Shown here one piece after another: positions 8,086-11,570 of a stretch of DNA of 11,570 nucleotides (position 1 is the stretch's first letter; every line of letters starts with the position of its first letter). Source of the DNA: Candolleomyces eurysporus (taxonomy: Eukaryota; Basidiomycota; Agaricomycetes; Agaricales; Psathyrellaceae). Location of the stretch: positions 1 through 11,570 of the forward strand of contig JANBPK010000234.1 of NCBI GenBank assembly GCA_027579435.1, given 5' to 3'. The position numbers and the translations under genes are program-made. The notes beneath the pieces are model-generated. The model made no database searches. It was not told the DNA's origin and worked only from the letters and a program-made list of their open reading frames with translations.

Positions 8086-10654
8086 TTATAGATCCAAGTA
8101 ACAACCAAACCGCTCATTTGACGATTTCTTGAATCCGACTGAAACAAAAAAAACAGTTGGTCAACTTTAAAGATGCCAGAAGAAACGGCCCAGAAAGAAG
8201 CTCACCACAATGCCAACAGTCAAGCAGGTGGTCCGGGTCATACTTTCTCTTTATCTCCAAGAGCCGAGGATAATTGTCGCCCCAGAAGGCACTCTCCCAA
8301 TCAGGCTCGTACACATCAGCCTCATTCTACAATCCATGCATCGTTAACCCATCTTTTAAACCATATGCCACAAAGAGTGAAAAAAAAGAAAAAAACGCAC
8401 CACGTAGGCAGCCCCCGCTCCAGCCTCACTCGTAATCCTCCTCAGCCCTTCGACGCTCTTCCCCACCGTCTCATACGCTTTCTCCATGTCCCGCGTCGTC
8501 GCATTCCACGCCCATGGCTCTACGACCGTGACATGGTACATACTTTCCCTCCACGCCGGATGCACACTCGTCTTTCGTTCAGCATCGGGAGTGGAATATG
8601 GGGTGGTGAATAGGATGATGAGACTCGGATGGGTAGGGACGGAGTTGGCTTCAAGCAGCGCGTCGACGAGGGACGTTCGTGTTTCTCGAGTTTTGAAGAG
8701 CGAAGTTGGGATAAGACGGGAGGCCAGTGCCAAGTTCTTTCCAACGCTCTGAAATTCCGGAGAAAAATCAGCGGTGCGAACCTTGTGAAGGAAGAATGAG
8801 AGAGAAGAATGTAACTCACAGCAACAAACCGACTCGTAAACACCTCAAAGAAACTCAACCAACTCGGGAACTCTCTCATAACCAACGTCACAGAGCTCCC
8901 CTTCGCTTGAGCTTCCTTATCCTCCAGCTGGATCCTCTGTCCCCACTCAACCAACCTCTTAATCCCACCTGCCTGCGCCTCATCCCAACTCCCAAACTTG
9001 GGATTAATCAAAACGAAGACATTGGCCATGATATACCCTCCCCACCCCTCCTCGGCCAACTGAACGCTAATATCCGTGAAGAGCGTCCAAGCTTCCTTGG
9101 TACGTGTAGCATTCGGACGGGACCAGGATAGGATGAAGGTCTGGAGCTTGACTGGGGGCGAGGCGATGACAGTAGCGGAGAGCACAACGCCGAAGGTTCC
9201 TCCACCCCCTTGTTTTTCAACAAGATATATATGTAAGTGGATTCGTTACAATCAGGCCGGGGTACGTACCGCCTCGTAAAGCCCAAAACAGATCAGAATT
9301 CTGGCACTCGTTCGCAGTTCTGAGTTGTCCGTCGGGTGTTACGACCTGGAATTCGAGCTAGACACCAAAAAGAAAGAAAACGATGTTATCGAGACAAAGG
9401 AGATTGCAATGGGTTAGACGTACCACTCGATCGGCACCGAGCCCCATCGTGTTGGAGAGCGCACCGTGTCCACCACCCTGCAGCCACCCACCCACAGCCC
9501 CAACGGACATATCACTACCTGTAAATGGAAGTAGTAGAAATCAACAAATCGGTATAAACAGTATCCTAAATTAGATGTACGCGGGTACACTGTCGGCTAG
9601 CCGGAAAAAAAGAAAAAGCTTACCGCCTACAAGTGTAACGTTATGTTCGTGAGCAAACTTATGCGCGTCTCCCCATCGAACCCCGGCCTTGAAACAAAGA
9701 TAGTTAATACATCAGCCGCTAGATGCGGAAGAGGGCATGAAGGGACAGCTTACGCCCAAAGTGACGGCAGGTGTCGCGTTTACTTTGCTGACACACCCTT
9801 GAGGAATGAATGAGGAGTCAAATGAACGCTGAGTAGAATCGTTGTCGGTCGGTCGTTTGGAACGAAATTAAATCTGTTACATACGTCTTGAAGGTTGTGC
9901 ATCTTTAATGAACTCGTTCGGTCAGAAGAGTGCACCGAGCGAATGAATTATAATAGTGCGTACCCAAAGACCGAGAGATCCTGGGGCGCTACTTCGTCCT
10001 TTGTAGTCATGCTATCGAAAGATCGGAATAGTTGAGCATTTAAATCCCACATAAATACGAAGTATGAAGATCGTACCCCAGTATTCTGAATCGTCAAAGG
10101 AACCTTGGTTCGCTTCGAGAAACTAAACGCCGCTTTGACATCTTCAGCGTTCTGAACATTGATCTAAAGCAAAGGATCAGCGCCAAGCCAAGTAGCCTTC
10201 GGAGGGAAGGTGGAAAAGAACGAGCGACTAGTATCAATATCCTAGTACAACGCACATGGTATTGGGGAAGACTCCCAGTCTGACACCGGGACTGCTGTGT
10301 AGGGTCCTCGAGATGTGGGTCTCTCCAATCCAAAAGACAGTGCTCGTTGGTTACTTGGCAGGCTTCCCACTGAGTTTGGATGAAGGCTGTCGGCACGGTC
10401 GATCTAGAGACTGCAAGAGAGCTGTCATTGAGAGCAAGATCCGGAGCACAACGTTGAGCCATACCTTCGTCGAGGTAGCTCCCTCTGATGTCGTGGCATG
10501 CAGACGAGTTGAATTCGTCATAACACGGCTGGGCGAAAGGGATGTTTGGATGCAATCTCCCGTCGACTAGAAAGCTGAGTTCAGCCCAGTGATGAGGTGT
10601 GACGGCGAGGGATTGCGAATAGAGGCTCGTGGGCCCAAGAGTGAGAGGGAACAT
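8086..10654 (-). CDS. FAD-linked oxidoreductase, berberine-bridge/VAO type, thirteen exons, about 576 aa
   Basis: Flavin-dependent oxidase of the FAD_binding_4 plus BBE family; substrate unknown (relatives oxidise sugars, alcohols or secondary metabolites). Exons on the minus strand: 10654-10465, 10410-10256, 10163-10077, 10011-9964, 9902-9885, 9828-9754, 9687-9624, 9518-9424, 9357-9270, 9208-8820, 8748-8401, 8326-8206, 8138-8086; every junction is in phase, total 1731 nt. Family marks in order: [24 protein letters not shown] with His145 as the likely covalent FAD site, [62 protein letters not shown] (Y518, N520), [17 protein letters not shown], and C-terminal DCWHCVGF. The segment where bicovalent relatives carry Cys reads GGSDMSVG, so linkage through His alone is likely. 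Secreted relatives have a signal peptide and Cys-rich start; none is visible, and the ATG at 10654 is provisional (poor context), so the N-terminus may be incomplete. Exon 5 is only 18 nt. Confidence 0.93.
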
Positions 10655-11047
10655 GAGAGATGACAGCTAGACTGATTTCTGAGTTGTTCATCTTTAAGGG
10701 CGTCCCGAAGAGCCTTAAGAGGCACAATACGCAGCAAGGCATCGACTTGTTTGTGATTCGATGATGTCGCAACAGGTGGGCCATAAATGGCATGAAACAA
10801 AACGAATTCTTGCCAACACATCAAACAGATTTGTAGGAAGAATGCTCGGACCGGATAGCATAGGGAGAAAGTGGCTGGCCAACTGCCGTCTCATGCAAAG
10901 TGCTGGAGGAAGAGAGGACCGCCACTGATGGGGAATTGGTCCCGGGCGGGTGACGTCAATATCGGCCGACAAACTCCGACAGAATGTGATTTTATCACGA
11001 TGATAAGTGAATCGATTCTCTCCACTCGTTCGCTGTCCGTTGCAAAT
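10655..11047. promoter_or_regulatory. Divergent promoter region between flavoenzyme and right-edge gene
   Basis: About 390 bp shared by two genes pointing away from each other. It contains a perfect CRE-type site (10951-10958) and a CCAAT box on the minus strand (ATTGG at 10935-10939), 12 bp apart. The first exon of the flavoenzyme may in truth extend into this region, because its signal peptide is not accounted for; I found no good splice donor to support such an exon. Confidence 0.5.
10951..10958. promoter_or_regulatory. CRE/ATF-type bZIP site TGACGTCA
   Basis: Perfect 8-bp palindrome, the consensus for ATF/CREB-type bZIP factors, which in fungi act in stress and development responses. It lies 90 bp before the right-edge gene's ATG and about 300 bp before the provisional flavoenzyme start, so it could serve either. 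Confidence 0.45.
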
Positions 11048-11570
11048 ATGTCGTCAAGGACCTTGCACTCCAAGCGTTCCTTTGGAAAGTACCACCAGAT
11101 GCACCATTCCCTCGACTCTCCTGCCTACGATGCGTACGTCGGTCCACCCTATTACTCACTGCAGTCTTCTGAAAATTTGCGCAGGTCCGAGGAGGACAAT
11201 GACCCCCTCACCGACGACTCCGTATCAGCCCCGATCGCCCGCCACAACCCTCCCGCACCGGCCCAGTCTACCTCCGCCGGGACGAGGGCGGGACATGTTA
11301 AANCCCCCAGGTGGCGCCGTCAACAGGCATANCCCACAGCCATCTCGCCCATTCCCACATCGTCCTTAGCGACTCGGACGGGGTCGACTCTCCCACATAC
11401 GACGGCGACGTAGAGAGCACCACTACGACCCGCGTACCCAGTGTCGCCGCCTCGAATGCGACTGCCACGCCTGACCCAGCCAGCCAACTACAGCAGGGAA
11501 CCTTCTACCAGAACCCTACCTCGAGCACGAGCACGATGAGCATACCCATTAGCAAGTTGCCCACTGCTAC
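11048..11570 (+). CDS. Unrecognised Ser/Thr-rich protein (partial, C-terminus off window)
   Basis: No family recognised. The start ATG (MSSRTLHSKRSFGKYHQ) has A at -3; in-frame ATGs upstream at 10871 and near 11000 would add a non-descript stretch and are less likely. A probable 51-nt intron (11134-11184, donor GTACGT, acceptor GCGCAG) joins SPAYDA to SEEDNDPLTDD. Because it is a multiple of three with no stop, retention would leave the frame open. Two N calls (11303, 11332) break the frame; leaving both out keeps it open to the window edge, where it reads SHSHLAHSHIVLSDSDG and then Ser/Thr/Ala-rich sequence such as VESTTTTRVPSVAASNATA. The composition fits a disordered or glycosylated segment. 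No membrane segment or signal peptide is seen in the visible part. Confidence 0.55.

Noticed and set aside
9829..9884. Reading through the flavoenzyme intron, which gives FNFVPND resembling the family's FVPxGC
   Set aside because: That frame hits a stop; splicing to 9828 gives FIPQGC in phase with the next conserved block.

Overview
The window looks like genomic DNA of a filamentous basidiomycete (Agaricomycetes-type). The evidence is two intron-dense enzyme genes of typical fungal families, short introns (about 50-240 nt) with GTRNGT donors and YAG acceptors, a cytochrome P450 with three N-terminal membrane segments, and no bacterial-type operons. Scattered N calls sit next to frame breaks in the two edge genes, so those breaks are probably draft-sequence errors, not biology.

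Layout. (1) Positions 1-1663, minus strand: 5' part of a Pro/Gln-rich low-complexity protein with a PAM2-like motif, running off the left edge. (2) 1664-4120: a long non-coding divergent interval with several short palindromes; its right end holds a good P450 promoter (inverted GATA pair, TATA box). (3) 4121-7073, plus strand: a complete class II-type fungal P450, ten exons and 604 codons, with an odd Ser/Asp/Glu-rich insertion before the heme loop and one GC-AG intron. (4) 7074-8085: convergent intergenic DNA. (5) 8086-10654, minus strand: a berberine-bridge-type FAD-linked oxidoreductase, thirteen exons and about 576 codons, with the His flavin site but no Cys at the second flavin site, and an unresolved N-terminus. 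(6) 10655-11047: a divergent promoter region with a perfect TGACGTCA element. (7) 11048-11570, plus strand: the start of an unrecognised Ser/Thr-rich protein running off the right edge.

How they may work together. A P450 and a flavin-dependent oxidase side by side is a common pairing in fungal oxidative or secondary metabolism. However, no backbone synthase, terpene cyclase or transporter is visible, and the genes are convergent with separate promoters, so a shared pathway is only a hypothesis. I do not see a clearly new defence, mobile or RNA system. The most unusual items are the P450 insertion, the micro-exons, the repeated CCGASTCGG palindrome and the PAM2-like motif.
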